This document shows positions 61,801-64,000 of a stretch of 64,000 nucleotides of DNA, piece by piece; position 1 is the first letter of the stretch; the number at the start of each line of letters is the position of its first letter. The position numbers were made by a program, and so were the translations under genes. Source of the DNA: Calliopsis andreniformis. Lineage: Eukaryota; Arthropoda; Insecta; Hymenoptera; Andrenidae. Under the pieces are notes generated by a model. That model was given only the letters and a program-made list of their open reading frames with translations, was not told where the DNA came from and did not search any database. The stretch is from the NCBI RefSeq assembly GCF_051401765.1, contig NW_027480423.1:16430001-16494000 (forward strand), in the 5' to 3' direction.

Positions 61801-64000
61801 GCTTTAGGCGTTGACTTCTAAGGCCCTAACTATTCGATCTGGTGGAGCAACGCCCTAGGGTGAAGCCTAGGTTGCCCGGATAGTAGAAATGACCATAACT
61901 TTCATAGTGGTTGCAATTATTCGCTTCATACGATGGAAAAATTGTTGTATTTATATTGTATTTTATGCTTCTGGCGCTGACTTCTGAGTCCCTAACTATT
62001 CAATCTGCTGGAGCAACGCCCTAGGGTGAAGCATAGGCTGCCCGAAAAGTTGAAATGACTATAACATTCATACTGGTTGCAATTATTCGTTTTATACGAT
62101 GGAAAATCTGTTCTATTTATTTTGTATTTTATGCTTCGCGCGTTGACTTCTAAGGCCCTAACCTTTCGATCTGGTGGAGCAACGCCCTAGAGTGAAGCGT
62201 AGGTGGCTCGGAACGTAGAAATAACCATTACTTTCACACTGGTTGCAATTATTGATGTTATAGGATGGAAAACCTGTTGTATTTATATTGTATTTTATGC
62301 TCCTGGTGTTGACTTCTTAGGCCCTAACTATTCGATCTGGTGGAGCAACGCCCTAGAGTGAAGCCTAGGCTGCCCGGAACGTAGAACTGACCATCACTTT
62401 CAAACTGGTTACTATTATTCCTGTTATACGATGGAAAAACTGTTGTATTTTTGTTGCATTTTATTCTTCGGGCGTTGACTTCTAAGGCCCTAACTATTCG
62501 ATCTGGTGGAGCAACGCCCTAGTGTGAAGCCTAGGTTGCCCGGATAGTAGAAATGACCATAACTTTTATAGTGGTTGCAATTATTCGCTTTATACGATGG
62601 AAAAACTGTTGTATTTATATTGTATTTTATGCCTCTAGAGTTGACTTCTAAGGCTCGAACTATTAGATCTGGTGGAGCAACGCCCTAGAGTGAAACATAG
62701 GTTGCCCGGAACGTAGAAATGACCATAACCTTCACACTGGTTGCAATTATTCGTTTTATACGATGGAAAAACTGTTGTATTTATATTGTATTTTATGCTT
62801 CTGGCGTTCACTTCTTAGGCCCTAACTATTCGATCGGGTGGAACAACGTCCTAGGGTGAAGCCTATGTTGCCCGGAAAGCAGAAATGACCATAACTTTCA
62901 CACTGGTTGCTATTATTCGTTTTATACGATGGAAAAACTGTTAGATTCATATTGTACTTTATGCTTCTGGCGTTGATTTCTTAGGGCCTAACTATTCCAT
63001 CTGGTGGAACACCTCCCTAGAGTGAAGCCTAGGTTGTCCGGAACGTAGAAATGACCATTACTTTCACACTGCTTGCAATTATTCATTTTATACGATGGAA
63101 AAACTGTTGCACTTTTATTGTATTTTATGCTTCTGGCGTTGCCTTCTAATGCCGTAGCTATTAGATATGGTGGAGCAACGCCCTAGAGTGACGCCTAGGT
63201 TACCCGGATCGTAGAAATGACCAGTACTTTCACACTGGTTGCAGTTATTCATGTTATACGATGGAAGAACTGTTGCATCTTTATTGTATTTTATGCTTCT
63301 GGCGTTCACTTCTTAGGCCCTAACTATTCGATCGGGTCGAACAACGCCCTAGGGTGAAGCCTATGTTGCCCGGCAAGCAGAAATGACAATAACTTTCAAA
63401 CTGGTTGCAATTATTCCTGTTATACGATGGAAAAACTGTTGTATTTATATTGTATTTTATGCTTCTGGCGTTGACTTCTGAGGCCCTATCTATTCAAACT
63501 GTTGGAGCAACCCCCAAGGGTGAATCCTAGGTTGCCCGGTAAGTAGAAATGACCATAACTTTCATACTGGTGGCAATTATCCGTTTTATACGATGGAAAA
63601 ACTGTTGTATTTATATTGTATTTTATGCTTCTGGCGTTAACTTCTTAGGCCTTAACTATTCGATCTGGTGGAACAACGCACTAGGGTGAAGCCTAGGTTG
63701 CCCGGAACGTAGAAATGAGCATTACTTTCAATCTGGTTGCAGTTACTCCTGTTATACGATGGAAAAACCGTTGCGTTTTTATTGTATTTTATGCTTCTGA
63801 CGTTGGCCTATAAGGTCCTAACTATTCGATCTCGTGGGGCAACGTCCAAGAGTGAAGCGTATGCTGCCCGAAAAGTAGGAATGACCATTACTTTCACACT
63901 GGTTGCAATTATTCATTTTATACGATTGAAAAACTGTTGTACTTATATTGTATTTTATTCTTCTGGCGTTGAACTCTAAGTCCCTAGCTATTCGATCTGG
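58877..64000 (+). repeat. 5-kb segment A', right copy, continuing beyond the window
   Basis: Partner of 42801-47758. It keeps one monomer at about 63235-63402 that the left copy lacks. The right end is cut by the window, so homology may continue. Its presence on both sides of the 2651-bp HOR means that the arrangement A, HOR, A' has an overall repeat distance of about 16.1 kb (about 97 monomers). Confidence 0.85.
63235..63402 (+). repeat. Monomer present in A' and missing from A
   Basis: In A' the sequence runs ggttgcagttattcatg, gatggaagaactgttgc, then a ggcgttcacttc / gggtcgaacaacgcc / cggcaagcag portion, and returns at actggttgcaattattcctg. In A the two ends meet directly at cactggttgca (47155-47167). 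The continuation gcagttattcatg is the normal one in the 2651-bp HOR (50640s), so loss from A is more likely than gain in A'. Confidence 0.78.

Larger units (their letters stand above)
1..64000 (+). repeat. Tandem satellite array, ~166-bp monomer, about 386 copies
   Basis: The whole window is one head-to-tail satellite. Monomer starts fall at 1, 167, 333, 499 and so on, exactly 166 bp apart for the first 58 monomers or so (to 9463), and the register then drifts only where single monomers carry 1-bp or 2-bp indels. All copies share one orientation and I found no inverted block. No transposon, gene or unique DNA breaks the array. Divergence between random monomers looks like 10-20% by eye, whereas copies inside higher-order repeats are nearly identical. 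Long homogeneous arrays of nucleosome-sized monomers with higher-order repeats are typical of eukaryotic centromeric or pericentromeric heterochromatin. That location is inferred; the sequence shows only the array. I do not recognise the family, and it is not human alpha satellite or the Arabidopsis 178-bp family as I know them. Confidence 0.98.

Noticed and set aside
1..64000. CRISPR array
   Set aside because: The repeats are contiguous 166-bp units without spacers of unrelated sequence, and no cas gene is present.
1..64000. Tandem gene family such as 5S rRNA or tRNA clusters
   Set aside because: No tRNA cloverleaf, no 5S internal control region and no other recognisable RNA fold is present; monomers vary at 10-20% of sites and by indels in a way an essential RNA would not tolerate.
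1..64000. Assignment to a named satellite such as human alpha satellite, the Arabidopsis 178-bp repeat or the ~166-bp satellites reported in bivalves or legumes
   Set aside because: Alpha satellite and the Arabidopsis repeat do not match as I know them. For the other families only the length agrees, and I cannot recall their sequences well enough to compare, so no species call is made.

Overview
This window is a single, uninterrupted block of eukaryotic satellite DNA. A monomer of about 166 bp (roughly 41% G+C, counted on a consensus-like copy) is repeated head to tail in one orientation from base 1 to base 64000, giving about 386 monomers. I followed the monomer start (the tgaag / tgacg / tgaaac block) copy by copy through the window. 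No gene, RNA gene, transposon, CRISPR array or unique DNA interrupts it. The short open frames (64 to 128 codons) are by-products of the repeat: the same frames recur in many monomers on both strands, and none looks like a real protein. The structure is typical of a centromeric or pericentromeric array in an animal or plant. I do not recognise the monomer as a named family and cannot assign a species.

Layout. Bases 1-5976 hold strictly 166-bp monomers, with a four-monomer cassette recurring at 1, 2823, 3819 and 4649. Bases 5977-9627 are more diverged monomers, part of which reappears at 37981-39900. Bases 9628-12902 are a mosaic that includes a fresh one-monomer duplication (10158-10497) and a 1.9-kb block (10499-12395) repeated 36,659 bp downstream. 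Bases 12903-20090 carry a 22-monomer higher-order repeat (HOR, 3649 bp) in about two copies. Bases 18985-23298 carry a 13-monomer HOR (2157 bp) in two copies with no difference found. Bases 23299-27515 carry a 16-monomer version (2654 bp) of that HOR, enlarged by three monomers. Bases 27516-42239 are a patchwork of older duplications (offsets 498, 2157, 2988, 3320 and 4314 bp) and diverged monomers. Bases 42240-45094 contain a 12-monomer duplication (1989 bp). Bases 48341-58875 carry a different 16-monomer HOR (2651 bp) in four nearly identical copies, the youngest-looking part of the window. It is flanked by two copies of a 5-kb segment (42801-47758 and 58877-64000).

How it works together. 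The pattern of nested offsets, exact tandem copies beside decayed ones, and switches within monomers at matching positions is what repeated unequal exchange, gene conversion and segmental duplication produce. Single-base deletions in particular monomers act as natural phase markers: they explain why HOR lengths fall 1 to 5 bp short of exact multiples of 166. In most monomers the A+T-rich core holds a 17-bp element resembling the mammalian CENP-B box (seven of nine fixed positions, correct spacing; eight of nine at 33237-33253). This is the most testable hint of centromere function.
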